Assembly: GCA_944325885.1 (NCBI GenBank)
Contig: CALVBT010000004.1
Location: 124,001-188,000 of the forward strand
Reading direction: 5' to 3'
Source of the DNA: Candidatus Gastranaerophilales bacterium
GTDB taxonomy: Bacteria > Cyanobacteriota > Vampirovibrionia > Gastranaerophilales > Gastranaerophilaceae
DNA length: 64,000 bases
A program made the position numbers and the translations under genes. The notes below the pieces were generated by a model. It made no database searches. It was not told the DNA's origin and was given only the letters and a program-made list of their open reading frames with translations. Shown here piece by piece: positions 27,410 through 36,402 of the stretch (positions within the stretch are counted from its first letter, which is position 1; every line of letters begins with the position of its first letter).

Positions 27410-27610
27410 CTATTTGTTTTCGTATCTTTTTTTGAATCTTTCAACTCTACCTTCAGTATCCATAATTTTTTGGTTACCAGTGTAGAACGGATGGCATTTG
27501 TTGCAAATTTCAACAGTAATGTTTTCTTCAACAGAACCTGTTTCGATTTCATTACCGCAAACGCATTTGATTTTCATTTTTTTATATTCCGGATGAATAC
27601 CTTGTTTCAT
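27410..27610 (-). CDS. rpmE: 50S ribosomal protein L31
   Basis: A 66-residue protein starting MKQGIHPEY with the zinc ligands of the C+ type: KCVCGN and [12 protein letters not shown]. The ATG at 27610 gives the usual family start and good spacing from AAGAAGGG; the ATG at 27619 would sit one base from that site. Confidence 0.93.
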   Translation of the reverse strand: MKQGIHPEYKKMKIKCVCGNEIETGSVEENITVEICNKCHPFYTGNQKIMDTEGRVERFKKRYENK

Positions 27611-27728
27611 TTTTTTCATTCCCTTCTTAAGAATTGTCTAAGTAGTTAAATTTTAGATTGCTGAAAAAATATTATCAAGTTTTTTTGTGATAATATTAAA
27701 GAAAAATTAAGTAAAAGGTACCAAAACT

Positions 27729-29513
27729 ATGAAAATGTCACGTCTTTTTGTACAAACACTGAGAGAATTTCCTTCTGATGCAGAAGTTATAAGCCACAAA
27801 TTGCTGGTCAGAGCAGGATATATAAGAAAACTTGCACAGGGCGTATACAACTATATGCCGTTAATGTGGAGAGTTTTAAAAAAGGTTGAAAATATAGTCA
27901 GAGAAGAAATGGACGCAGCAGGCGCACAGGAAATGCTTATGCCGTTTGTTCAGCCCGAAGAACTCTGGCAGGAATCCGGAAGATGGAATGTATACGGCAA
28001 AGAACTGATGAGGCTGAAAGACCGCCACGGACGTGGTATGTGTCTTGGACCGACTCACGAAGAAGTTATCACCTCTGTAGCAAGAGAAGGTATCAAATCT
28101 TACAAACAATTGCCTGTAAACTTATACCAGATACAGTCAAAATTCCGTGACGAAGTCCGCCCCAGATACGGCCTTTTAAGAGGACGTGAATTTATCATGA
28201 AAGATGCATACAGCTTTGATTCTTCTCAAGAAGGGCTTGAAAAATCTTATGCTGACATGGCAAAAGCTTATTACAAAATCTTTGAACGCTGCGGGCTGGA
28301 AACAAAAGCCGTACAATCAGATTCCGGCGCAATAGGCGGTGCTGTATCACATGAATATATGGTTTTGATTGATGATACGGAAAACAATGCAGGAGAAAAC
28401 GATGTATTCTTCTGTAAAAATAAAAACTGCGGCTATGCAGCTAACGCAAACCACGCTGTTTCCGTACTGGAGCCGGCAAAAGTTGACGGTGCAGACTTCG
28501 GATTTAATGAGTTCAAAAAAGTCGACACACCCGATACGACAACTATTGAAGAACTCGCTAATTTCTTAAAAATTCCGCAAACAATAATTTTAAAATCAAT
28601 GATTTATGTTGCAGACAACAAAATCGTAATGGCTTTAATCAGAGCAGACAAGACTTTTGAAGAAACAAAAGTTATGAATGCGGTTTGCGCAAACGAAATA
28701 AGAAGCGCAGCCCCGTCTGAACTCGAGGCAATTTTTGGCGCAAGCAAAGGATTTGTCGGGCCGAAAGACATTGAAAAAGTAAAAATCCCTGAAGAATATG
28801 ACGGAGAAAAAATCACTGTAGTAGCTGATTTAACAGCAAAAGAAATGAAAAACTTTGTCATCGGGGCAAACGAAACAGACAAACACTTTGTCGGTGTAAA
28901 CTGGTCGGATTTACAAAATGTGAATGAAAACGGCCCGATTTTTGCTGACATAAGACTTGTAGAAGCCGGTGAAAAATGTCCGGACTGCGGTGAGCCTTTG
29001 TATGTAACAAAAGGTATTGAAGTAGGTAATATTTTCCAATTAGGAACAAAATACTCAAAAGCAATGAATGCTGTTTATCTTGACGAAAACGGAAAAACGC
29101 AGCCGTTCATAATGGGTTGTTACGGTATCGGTATCTCAAGAACAGCAGCTGCTGCTGTTGAAAGACACCACGATGAATGGGGTATCAAATGGCCTGTGTC
29201 CATAGCTCCGTATCACGTTGACATTGTGCCTGTAAACATTCAAGACGAACTGCAGATGAAAGTAGCACAAGAACTTTATGAAAAACTATCGGCAGCAGGT
29301 GTAGAAGTAGTATTTGACGACAGAGATGAACGTGCCGGTGTAAAATTCAAAGATGCTGATTTAATAGGCTTCCCCTACAGAATTACTGTCGGAAAAACAA
29401 TAAACGAAGGTCTTGTCGAATTCAAAATCAGAGAAACCGGTGAATCAACTACTCTGAAGCCTGAAGAAGCTGCAGAAAAAGTTATTGAACTCGTAAAACC
29501 TTATATCAAATAA
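27729..29513 (+). CDS. proS: Prolyl-tRNA synthetase, bacterial type
   Basis: A 594-residue class II synthetase. N-terminal SRLFVQTLREFPSDAEVISHKLL, motif 2 region FRDEVRPRYGLLRGREFIMKDAYSFD, motif 3 MGCYGIGISRTAAA and a C-terminal anticodon domain (DIVPVN, then DDRDERAGVKFKDADLIG). A YbaK-like editing insertion is present between motifs 2 and 3 (about residues 225-400). It is divergent from rpmE. Confidence 0.96.
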   Translation: MKMSRLFVQTLREFPSDAEVISHKLLVRAGYIRKLAQGVYNYMPLMWRVLKKVENIVREEMDAAGAQEMLMPFVQPEELWQESGRWNVYGKELMRLKDRHGRGMCLGPTHEEVITSVAREGIKSYKQLPVNLYQIQSKFRDEVRPRYGLLRGREFIMKDAYSFDSSQEGLEKSYADMAKAYYKIFERCGLETKAVQSDSGAIGGAVSHEYMVLIDDTENNAGENDVFFCKNKNCGYAANANHAVSVLEPAKVDGADFGFNEFKKVDTPDTTTIEELANFLKIPQTIILKSMIYVADNKIVMALIRADKTFEETKVMNAVCANEIRSAAPSELEAIFGASKGFVGPKDIEKVKIPEEYDGEKITVVADLTAKEMKNFVIGANETDKHFVGVNWSDLQNVNENGPIFADIRLVEAGEKCPDCGEPLYVTKGIEVGNIFQLGTKYSKAMNAVYLDENGKTQPFIMGCYGIGISRTAAAAVERHHDEWGIKWPVSIAPYHVDIVPVNIQDELQMKVAQELYEKLSAAGVEVVFDDRDERAGVKFKDADLIGFPYRITVGKTINEGLVEFKIRETGESTTLKPEEAAEKVIELVKPYIK

Positions 29514-29547
29514 ATCAATAAAAATAATAAAGCTGGAGAATCGGAGT

Positions 29548-30729
29548 ATGAAATACATAAACAGAATCTTACTTTTAGCGGTAATTATTCTCTCCTTTTG
29601 CTGCAATAATTCTGCATTGGCAAAAGAAGAAAAGCTCCCGATATCACCTTCAGCAAAACCTGTTGATATAATTTATATTCACGGTGCCTACGAAACACGT
29701 GACGCCTTTAACAAATCCGTACGCAATGTGCATGATGATATGGTTGAACAAATTCAAAACGACCCGTTGATGCACAAAAAACTTTTAGACAACGGTGAAA
29801 AGAAAATTGGCGAAAAAGAGATAATTTTTTTCTGGGCAGACCAGACCGAAGAAAATTTAAAAATGCTGGACAAAGCCCTTGCTTATGTAAAAAATGTAGG
29901 CTCAATAATTGCACAATTCGGCAGAGAAACCCTGTCACACCTGCTGCACGATGCTATATGGATAAGCAAACCGGTTAACTACACTCCGCTTTTAAATGAC
30001 CTCAACACCATTGTCAAAAATGAATACGCAACAGGCAATCAGGTTATTCTATACGGATACAGCGCAGGCAGTCTGCTCGCATCAGAATACCTTACACAAA
30101 AAATGCCGATAATTGACATAAATGATATTAAAAATGTAGACGACAATTCTTATGTTGGTAAATATTTTGCAAACACAATAAAAAAACAACAATTCAAACC
30201 CACATGTCTGGATGCACTGGAAGAAAGCAAGATACTTTTTTATACTGCCAACGATGAATTTGTAGCAAATCCGGATATTGCTTATTTGAAAAAAGAATTT
30301 CCCAGACTGGATGTTTATACTGACAAATACTGCTCTCCCAAAGATTCTGTAAAAGGGTTTGTTGTATTTGGCGCACCTCTTACTATATTTGAATCTTCTG
30401 CCGCAAAAGAAGGCTCCTCAAGCAACATGCTATTACAGCTGGCTATAAAATATCTTGTGGAAAACGATGTATTCTTTTTAGTCGTAAATTACGAAAACGA
30501 TTTTATAGGTATGCCTCTGGCTGCAAAACCTACTTTAAAGGATTTGCAAAACTCTAAAAATCTCGGCACAATCACGCCCAATGACGGATTTTTATACGAT
30601 GCCTCAGGTGTAAAATGCAGAACAAATATTTTCTCTTCCCACATGGCATACTGGTCTAACGGAAAAAGATTTGCAAAAAGCATTGTAAAAGCATACAACG
30701 ACGGATACAAATTTTTCTATTCCGAATAA
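29548..30729 (+). CDS. Secreted alpha/beta hydrolase
   Basis: A 393-residue exported protein. Signal peptide: MKYINRILLLAVIILSFCCNNSALA, with possible cleavage after ALA; the tandem Cys could also suggest a lipoprotein. The mature part starts with VDIIYIHGAYETRDAF (oxyanion region). It has a nucleophile elbow LYGYSAGSLLASEYL with Ser172 and a late His365 in FSSHMAYWSNG. A catalytic Asp or Glu between them was not pinned down. Substrate unknown; a periplasmic lipase or esterase is plausible. It starts 34 bases after proS with a GGAG site. Confidence 0.72.
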   Translation: MKYINRILLLAVIILSFCCNNSALAKEEKLPISPSAKPVDIIYIHGAYETRDAFNKSVRNVHDDMVEQIQNDPLMHKKLLDNGEKKIGEKEIIFFWADQTEENLKMLDKALAYVKNVGSIIAQFGRETLSHLLHDAIWISKPVNYTPLLNDLNTIVKNEYATGNQVILYGYSAGSLLASEYLTQKMPIIDINDIKNVDDNSYVGKYFANTIKKQQFKPTCLDALEESKILFYTANDEFVANPDIAYLKKEFPRLDVYTDKYCSPKDSVKGFVVFGAPLTIFESSAAKEGSSSNMLLQLAIKYLVENDVFFLVVNYENDFIGMPLAAKPTLKDLQNSKNLGTITPNDGFLYDASGVKCRTNIFSSHMAYWSNGKRFAKSIVKAYNDGYKFFYSE

Positions 30730-30874
30730 TCAATTGTAATAATTTCTTTACTTTATCTTTTACAACTGCCATGAAAAACCATTTTTTATGGTAGAGTGGT
30801 TGTGTGTGGCTTTTTAGCCATGACAGGTTTCAAATTAACGAAACAAAAAACACTGATATGTGAAAGGGATTAAG
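30730..30874. other. Intergenic region with two small hairpins before the phosphate genes
   Basis: ACCAT-TTTTT-ATGGT and TGGCT-TTTT-AGCCA are short hairpins upstream of the DUF47 gene. The first may end the hydrolase transcript. No Pho-box was recognised. Confidence 0.4.
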
Positions 30875-31516
30875 ATGAGTAAATTCAATTTGTTAGCATA
30901 CATTCTTCCGCCTGAAGAAAAAGTTTTTTATACTCTTTTTGAAGAAAGTGCAAAGGTATGCAATGACGTGGCTAATTTGTACAAAGAAATTGTTACCACC
31001 TCTTTGACAGAAGACCACGTAATCAACGCAAAAAGACTCAAACATAAAAGCAATGATTTGTTAAAAGAAACACTGCACCAGTTGAATGTTACACTCATTA
31101 CTCCTATAGATAGAGAAGACATTCAGGCTATTGCATCTCTGCTGAATAAAATTACAAAAAGAATAGTCAAAGCCTCATTGAATCTTAAAGTTTATCGTCT
31201 GGAAAACTTTACGGAAAATATGCAAAAACAGGCAGAAACTCTTTATAAAGCAACAGAAGAGCTGAAAATTATTATCCACAACTTTAAAAAATCCAGCTCT
31301 ATTAAAGAAATGACAGAAACTAACCTGAAAATGAAAGAAATTGAATCTCACGGGGACGAAATTCACTACCACGCAATCGATGAATTGTTTTCAGGAAAAT
31401 ATGATGCACTGACAGTTATAAAACTGAGAGATATCCACAAAGATATCGAAAATGCACTGGACAGCTGTTTTTCTGTATCAGATGCAGTTGTTAACGTTGT
31501 TTTAAAACAATCATAG
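30875..31516 (+). CDS. DUF47/PhoU-like phosphate transport regulator
   Basis: A 213-residue all-helical protein of the DUF47 (TIGR00153) family. It starts SKFNLLAYILPPEEKVFYTLFEE and contains KIVKASLNLKVYRLE-like and ESHGDEIHYHAIDELFS stretches. These proteins accompany Pit transporters and are thought to control them. The pit gene follows 36 bases later. The ATG at 30875 has GAAAGGG upstream; a GTG at 30860 would overlap that site. Confidence 0.9.
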   Translation: MSKFNLLAYILPPEEKVFYTLFEESAKVCNDVANLYKEIVTTSLTEDHVINAKRLKHKSNDLLKETLHQLNVTLITPIDREDIQAIASLLNKITKRIVKASLNLKVYRLENFTENMQKQAETLYKATEELKIIIHNFKKSSSIKEMTETNLKMKEIESHGDEIHYHAIDELFSGKYDALTVIKLRDIHKDIENALDSCFSVSDAVVNVVLKQS

Positions 31517-31552
31517 TATTGCAAAAGCAGGATTGAGGGAAAGAAAAAGAAT

Positions 31553-32566
31553 ATGACAGTTTCAATAGTATTGTTAGTACTGGTAGTAGGCGGCGCACTT
31601 GTGTTTGAATACATTAACGGTTTTCACGATGCAGCAAATGCTATTGCGACAGTTGTTTCTACAAAAGTTTTGACACCTCGTCAGGCTGTTGTATACGGGG
31701 CAGCACTGGAATTCACAGGCGCATTGACCGGCACACACGTAGCAAAAACTATAGGTGCAGGCATTGTAGACCCGTCAACAATCACTCTGCACGTTATCTT
31801 TTGTGCATTGTGCGCAGCTATTATATGGAACCTCATCACATGGTTTTTCGGACTTCCGTCAAGCTCTTCCCATGCCTTGATTGGCGGTTTGATTGGTGCA
31901 GCCGTAGTAAACGCAGGCTGGGGCTGTGTAAGATTTTTGGAACTTGTGGACAAAGTAGTTGCGCCAATGTTTATGGCTCCGGTAATAGGATTTGTCACAG
32001 GGCTTATTGTAATGGCTGTTTTGCTTAGAATTTTTTACAAGGCAAATCCGGATAAAGTCAACAGACGCTTTAGAAGATGCCAGATATTCTCAGCAGGGTT
32101 GATGGCGCTGAGCCACGGCTCCAACGATGCTCAAAAAACAATGGGTATAATTACACTGGCGCTTTTAGCCGGCGGTATTGTAAAACACAATGCGCAGGGC
32201 AGTTTTGACATTCCAGTTTATGTAATTTTAGCCTGTGCTACGGTAATGAGTTTAGGTGTAATGTCTGGCGGCTGGAAAATAATCCGTACAATGGGCAGCA
32301 AAATCATTAAACTAAAACCAATAAACGGATTTGCAGCAGAAACATCAGCAGCATCAATAATCCTTGCTGCATCTCATTTTGGTGTACCTTTGAGTACAAC
32401 CCACGTAATTTCAACTGCTATTATGGGTGTGGGTACAACTTACAAAGCACACGCAGTAAAATGGGGCGTAATCGGAAATATTGTCTGGGCATGGGTATTA
32501 ACCATTCCTATATGTATTATGATTTCCGGTACAATATACTTTTTGTACAGAACATTTATTTTGTAA
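31553..32566 (+). CDS. pit: Low-affinity inorganic phosphate transporter, Pit family
   Basis: A 337-residue membrane protein with about ten hydrophobic segments. Both copies of the family signature are visible: EYINGFHDAANAIATVVSTKVLTPRQA and, in the second half, LMALSHGSNDAQKTMGIITLAL. SSSSHALIGGLIGAAV and HFGVPLSTTHVI are also typical. Proton- or metal-phosphate coupled uptake is the family role. It forms an operon with the DUF47 gene and is convergent with rnpB. Confidence 0.95.
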   Translation: MTVSIVLLVLVVGGALVFEYINGFHDAANAIATVVSTKVLTPRQAVVYGAALEFTGALTGTHVAKTIGAGIVDPSTITLHVIFCALCAAIIWNLITWFFGLPSSSSHALIGGLIGAAVVNAGWGCVRFLELVDKVVAPMFMAPVIGFVTGLIVMAVLLRIFYKANPDKVNRRFRRCQIFSAGLMALSHGSNDAQKTMGIITLALLAGGIVKHNAQGSFDIPVYVILACATVMSLGVMSGGWKIIRTMGSKIIKLKPINGFAAETSAASIILAASHFGVPLSTTHVISTAIMGVGTTYKAHAVKWGVIGNIVWAWVLTIPICIMISGTIYFLYRTFIL

Positions 32567-32575
32567 AAATAAAAA

Positions 32576-32926
32576 GGAGCAGCTCATAAGCCGGGTTCTG
32601 TTTTAAGATAATCATCTGTCTTGGCTTGCAGTTGCTTGCAAGCTCCAGCGGTTTGTCAAAAGACGGCGGGTCACCTTAACCTTTTTGTCAACCTTGCATC
32701 CGACCGGGGTTTACCTGGCCAAGACCTCTCAGCCTTGCCGGTGAGCTTTTACCTCGCCGTTGCACCATCGCCTGTTTTCGCTGAAAAATCAGGAATCATC
32801 GGCAGTCTACATTTCTGTGGCACTATCCTCACGGTCGCCCGCACCTGACGTTATCAGGCGGTCTGCCCTTGGATGCCCGGACTTTCCTCACAGAGTTTTT
32901 CATCTGCGCGATTATCCGGCTGCTCC
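32576..32926 (-). ncRNA. rnpB: RNase P RNA
   Basis: About 351 bases on the minus strand. P1 is GGAGCAGC at the 5' end (32926 downward) paired with GCTGCTCC at the 3' end. The conserved GAGGAAAGTCCGGGC (P4 5' strand) appears about 45 bases in, and ACAGAACCCGGCTTAT near the 3' end. A T-rich run follows the 3' end. TATGAT about 25 bases upstream may be the -10 box. The RNA removes 5' leaders from tRNA precursors. Open frames on the plus strand here are artefacts. Confidence 0.93.
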
Positions 32927-33125
32927 TTTTCTAAATTTATCATACATTACGACTAATTTAAATCCCGTACGCAGATTTCTTCATATACTACTAATAAATT
33001 ATCTTTTCACAAAGCCCAAAACCCTGATATAGCAGCAAAAAACGACTATTTATTGACCAGATGGTCTATACCCTCCGGAAGATTAAAAACACAAAAATTT
33101 TCAATCTGTCAGTCGATGAGAGGAT

Positions 33126-33235
33126 ACTCTGTTTGGGGGTAATATACAGAGTGTAAATAATATAATTACACGATTAATACGTACAAAAAACATGCGGCAT
33201 CGCAGCAAAATTCCGAAAATCTATTACACTCGGAA
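33126..33235 (+). promoter_or_regulatory. Three inverted repeats upstream of the response-regulator gene
   Basis: ACTCTGT-N13-ACAGAGT (33126-33152), GTGTAA-N9-TTACAC (33151-33171) and TTCCGA-N13-TCGGAA (33211-33235) lie between rnpB and the start at 33274. They look like operators or leader hairpins. The rest of 32927-33273 shows no gene. Confidence 0.5.
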
Positions 33236-33273
33236 TGAACAATAACTAAAATTAAGAATCTTGGGGGGAGTAG

Positions 33274-33984
33274 ATGAGAAGAAGTCTAGATTTTAAAAAG
33301 AAAGCCAGAGTCATTATTGTTGACGACAATTATGATCATCTGTCAGGTATCAAAGAGTTGATTGAAATTGAAAGCGATTTTGATGTAGTGGCAACAGCTA
33401 CCAGTGCAAGTGTTGCAATCAGTCTTATTAAGAAGTATCGTCCGGAAATCGTTTTGATGGATATCAACATGCCTGAAAAAGACGGTTTGACCGCAATTGC
33501 GGAAATTGAAAAACTGGATTTGGGAGTGCGTATCATTGCTTTGACAGGCTACGATGATCCTGATTTAATTTTCAGAGCTATGAAAATAGGTGCAAAAGGC
33601 TACATTTTAAAAACTATGGCTTCTGCTCAACTCATCTATGCTATAGACGAAGTTGCAGCAGGAAAAATTTATCTTCCGGCAACTTTGTCCTCAAGATTCT
33701 TCGAATACTTCCAGCAATCCTTCAAAGAAGAAACTCAGTCAGTTTCTGATGAAGAAAACCTCTTGAACTACCTCACACAAAGAGAAGAAGAGGTTCTGGA
33801 CTTGTTGACACAAGGTATCACCTACAAAGGTGTAGCACAAAAATTGTTTATCTCAGAAACAACCGTAAAAACTCACGTAAACAACATCTTCCAAAAATTG
33901 CAGGTCAATGACAGAACACAGGCTGTTTTGTATGCATTGAACAACGGATTTTTGAACAGACGCAAAGTTAAAATTGCTATTTAG
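33274..33984 (+). CDS. NarL/FixJ-type response regulator
   Basis: A 236-residue regulator. Receiver domain: acidic pocket IIVDD (16-18), phosphoacceptor Asp63 in IVLMDINMPEKDG, TG in IALTGYDD and Lys in KGYILK. The C-terminal LuxR-type HTH starts LTQREEEVLDLLTQG with IAQKLFISETTVKTHVNNIFQKL-like recognition helices. A GGGGGGAG site precedes the ATG. The sensor kinase follows, then flagellar rod genes, so flagellar gene control is likely. Confidence 0.9.
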   Translation: MRRSLDFKKKARVIIVDDNYDHLSGIKELIEIESDFDVVATATSASVAISLIKKYRPEIVLMDINMPEKDGLTAIAEIEKLDLGVRIIALTGYDDPDLIFRAMKIGAKGYILKTMASAQLIYAIDEVAAGKIYLPATLSSRFFEYFQQSFKEETQSVSDEENLLNYLTQREEEVLDLLTQGITYKGVAQKLFISETTVKTHVNNIFQKLQVNDRTQAVLYALNNGFLNRRKVKIAI

Positions 33985-33989
33985 CAACG

Positions 33990-34012
33990 GGCCGCTTGGC
34001 TTTAAAGCGGCC
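33990..34012 (+). promoter_or_regulatory. GC-rich hairpin between response regulator and kinase genes
   Basis: GGCCGCTT pairs perfectly with AAGCGGCC around a 7-base loop and has no T run. It stands out in AT-rich surroundings. It may stabilise the upstream mRNA or reduce kinase expression. Confidence 0.55.
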
Positions 34013-34050
34013 GCAAAAACAAATTTAACAAAGGTAAGATTAAAAATTAA

Positions 34051-35325
34051 ATGAGCGGAGCAAACTTTAGACAAAAAAATCTCTTGAGAGATTTAATCTA
34101 TCTCGGTCAAACAAGACCGGTAAACAAACAAACCGTAAAAGGTTTGTTCCGTTTTGCGCTGGAACCGCTTTTGGAGGCACAAACCCAAAAAGCCGTGGTT
34201 CTGGTACGTCTTTTTGATACACAGGGGTTGGACGGCGTACTAAAAAGACTGGAATTTACAAACGCAGAAGTCTACTCTTTTGATGACGCAACAAAAGGCG
34301 AAAATCTGCAAAAAGAAGATATCTGGGGCGATACAGAATTTCTGGTAATTTTATCCCCGAGATACTCTGCCTGCCTTTTATGGGATTTTTCAACAGAAAC
34401 AGTCAAAGACACTTCCTGCCTTTATTATTTGCTCAACTCAAAAGATGTAAACAATGTAATTCAGATAATTTCGCAAAACTCAAAAATTGATTTGATGAGA
34501 TACACTCAGGAATATACCCCTGAGCGAAGAAGCAATGAACTCTTGAACAAAGCCGTTCACAAATTTATCAACTTTGCAGATTCCTTTGTAGAAGAAGCTA
34601 CCCTTACACAGGCCGAAGCAGGTCTGCTCGGAGAAAGCGATGATATTGCAAAAAAATACGAATATATTTCTACAAAATCAAAAATTATCTCACATGACAT
34701 AAAAAATCATCTTTCCGTAATCGACCTTTATTCAAAAATTATGGAAAAAAGATTGGAAAATGTTGCAAATAAAGAATTACAGGATTCTCTGCTCAATGCG
34801 GTGAGCAGTATAAAAAAATCAAAAGATTCCATAACAGAACTTTTGACAGAACTAAGAACAATTCAGGGTGTAAAACTTGAAACAATAAATGTTTCAAAAA
34901 TCCTGCAAAGCGCAATAAACCTTGTACAGGCCAGAGCAATGGAAACAGGTACAAAATTTGAAGTATCAAATCAATACACAGGCAATGTGCTTGCTGATGA
35001 AAACAAACTGCTCAATGTCTTTATCAATCTGTTTTACAATGCGCTGGACGCACTAAAAGAAAAAGGCAATGACGGCGTTATCAAAATAAACGTCATCGAA
35101 GCCGAAAACAACATGCTGAAAATTTATATAACAGACAACGGCTGCGGTATCCAAAAAGACCTGTGTGAAAAAGTTTTTGAAGAAGGCTACACCTCAAAAG
35201 CAACAGGCAGCGGGCTGGGTCTGTATATTTCAAAAGATGCAATGAAAGAACAGTACGGAGATTTGATACTTGTAAACTCCGACAAAAACGGCACAACATT
35301 TGAAGTATCACTATCTAAAGTTTAA
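34051..35325 (+). CDS. Sensor histidine kinase, soluble
   Basis: A 424-residue kinase without membrane segments. Residues 1-150 form an uncharacterised sensory region (AVVLVRLFDTQGLDGVL, then WGDTEFLVILSPRYSACLLWDF), possibly DICT-like. The phosphoacceptor is His215 in IISHDIKNHLSVIDLYSK. The ATPase domain shows the N box VFINLFYNALDALKE, G1 ITDNGCGI and G2 GSGLGLYISK. flgB starts 20 bases after its stop, so it shares the flagellar transcript. Confidence 0.88.
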   Translation: MSGANFRQKNLLRDLIYLGQTRPVNKQTVKGLFRFALEPLLEAQTQKAVVLVRLFDTQGLDGVLKRLEFTNAEVYSFDDATKGENLQKEDIWGDTEFLVILSPRYSACLLWDFSTETVKDTSCLYYLLNSKDVNNVIQIISQNSKIDLMRYTQEYTPERRSNELLNKAVHKFINFADSFVEEATLTQAEAGLLGESDDIAKKYEYISTKSKIISHDIKNHLSVIDLYSKIMEKRLENVANKELQDSLLNAVSSIKKSKDSITELLTELRTIQGVKLETINVSKILQSAINLVQARAMETGTKFEVSNQYTGNVLADENKLLNVFINLFYNALDALKEKGNDGVIKINVIEAENNMLKIYITDNGCGIQKDLCEKVFEEGYTSKATGSGLGLYISKDAMKEQYGDLILVNSDKNGTTFEVSLSKV

Positions 35326-35345
35326 AAAAAGGGAAGGAGGTAAAA

Positions 35346-35861
35346 ATGGATTTGTTCAACGTAAGAGCGATAGAAGTTTCTAAACTCGCAATGGACGGGC
35401 TTGTAAAAAGACAATCTGCTATTGCCTCTAACACTGCAAACGCCATGACTCCTGATTATCAAAGAAAAAGAGTAGCATTTGAAGACCAGCTCAGAGATAT
35501 CATCGGCAAAGATAACATAAGACGTGACCTCAGAATGCAAAACAGCATATCTTATGTAAACGACAAAAACTATAAAACAGGTTACAGCCAACAGCCAAAC
35601 CCGATGACACAAAACATAGCCCAGAGATTGCCTCAAGAGCAGTTTATGTACATTCAGCAGACGCAACAAGACCTGAATGACTATGCCCCTGAAGTAATCA
35701 AAGATACAAGATGGATTGATTATGGCAACGGCAACAACGTAAACGTTGAAGAAGAAATGATGGACATGGCAAAAACAGGCTCACAATACAATGTTATTGC
35801 CACTGTAGAAAGCAGATTTATGTCCAATCTTCTTGACGTTGTAAGAGGCGGAGGTTCATAA
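35346..35861 (+). CDS. flgB: Flagellar basal-body rod protein FlgB
   Basis: A 171-residue rod protein. The N-terminus carries the rod/hook motif LVKRQSAIASNTANAMTPDY (ANNxAN-type), followed by VAFEDQLRDI. The C-terminal helix runs NVEEEMMDMAKTGSQYNVIA. GGAAGGAGG precedes the ATG. It starts the flgB-flgC-fliE set. Confidence 0.93.
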   Translation: MDLFNVRAIEVSKLAMDGLVKRQSAIASNTANAMTPDYQRKRVAFEDQLRDIIGKDNIRRDLRMQNSISYVNDKNYKTGYSQQPNPMTQNIAQRLPQEQFMYIQQTQQDLNDYAPEVIKDTRWIDYGNGNNVNVEEEMMDMAKTGSQYNVIATVESRFMSNLLDVVRGGGS

Positions 35862-35864
35862 TAG

Positions 35865-36371
35865 ATGAGTTTTAGCGCATTTGATATTTCAGGTTCAGGT
35901 ATGTATGCACAGAGGACAATGATGGACAACATTGCCTCCAACCTTGCAAACATAAACACCACAAGAAACCCTGACGGCACACCAGGGGTTTATGTAAAAA
36001 AGACAGTCAGCTTTAAAGCTATCTATGCTGACAAACTCGGATCCTCAACTCCTGCTTTCCCTGACGGGCAGCACGATGCATACTGGAGTCCGACAAACAA
36101 TATGGTTATGCTCAAAGGCGGAATTTCCTATGACGAAAAAGATATTTCTCAAGGGGTAGAAGTAGCAGAAATAACACCATCAGCAGACCCTTACAAAACT
36201 ATCTATGACCCCTCAAATCCGGAAGCAGATGCAGACGGTTTTGTTACTCTGCCAAATATCAATGTTGTGGAAGAAATGGTAAACATGGTATCAGCTTCAC
36301 GTGCGTATGAAGCAAACGTAACTACTGCAGAAACTACAAAGGGTATGATTTCTGCTGCATTAAGAATCTAA
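35865..36371 (+). CDS. flgC: Flagellar basal-body rod protein FlgC
   Basis: A 168-residue proximal rod protein. It starts SFSAFDISGSGMYAQRTMMD, then NIASNLANINTTRNPDGTPG, and ends with VNVVEEMVNMVSASRAYEANVTT, all typical of FlgC. Only 3 bases separate it from flgB. Confidence 0.95.
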   Translation: MSFSAFDISGSGMYAQRTMMDNIASNLANINTTRNPDGTPGVYVKKTVSFKAIYADKLGSSTPAFPDGQHDAYWSPTNNMVMLKGGISYDEKDISQGVEVAEITPSADPYKTIYDPSNPEADADGFVTLPNINVVEEMVNMVSASRAYEANVTTAETTKGMISAALRI

Positions 36372-36402
36372 TCTTTAAAAAACCCTGAAAAGGAGTATAA
36401 AA

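Noticed and set aside
30780-30810. Terminator or riboswitch before the phosphate genes
   Set aside because: Two small A/T hairpins only; no recognisable aptamer and weak stems.
32621-33032. Open reading frames on the plus strand encoding 75 and 90 residues
   Set aside because: They lie across RNase P RNA on the opposite strand and have no ribosome-binding site or protein-like composition.
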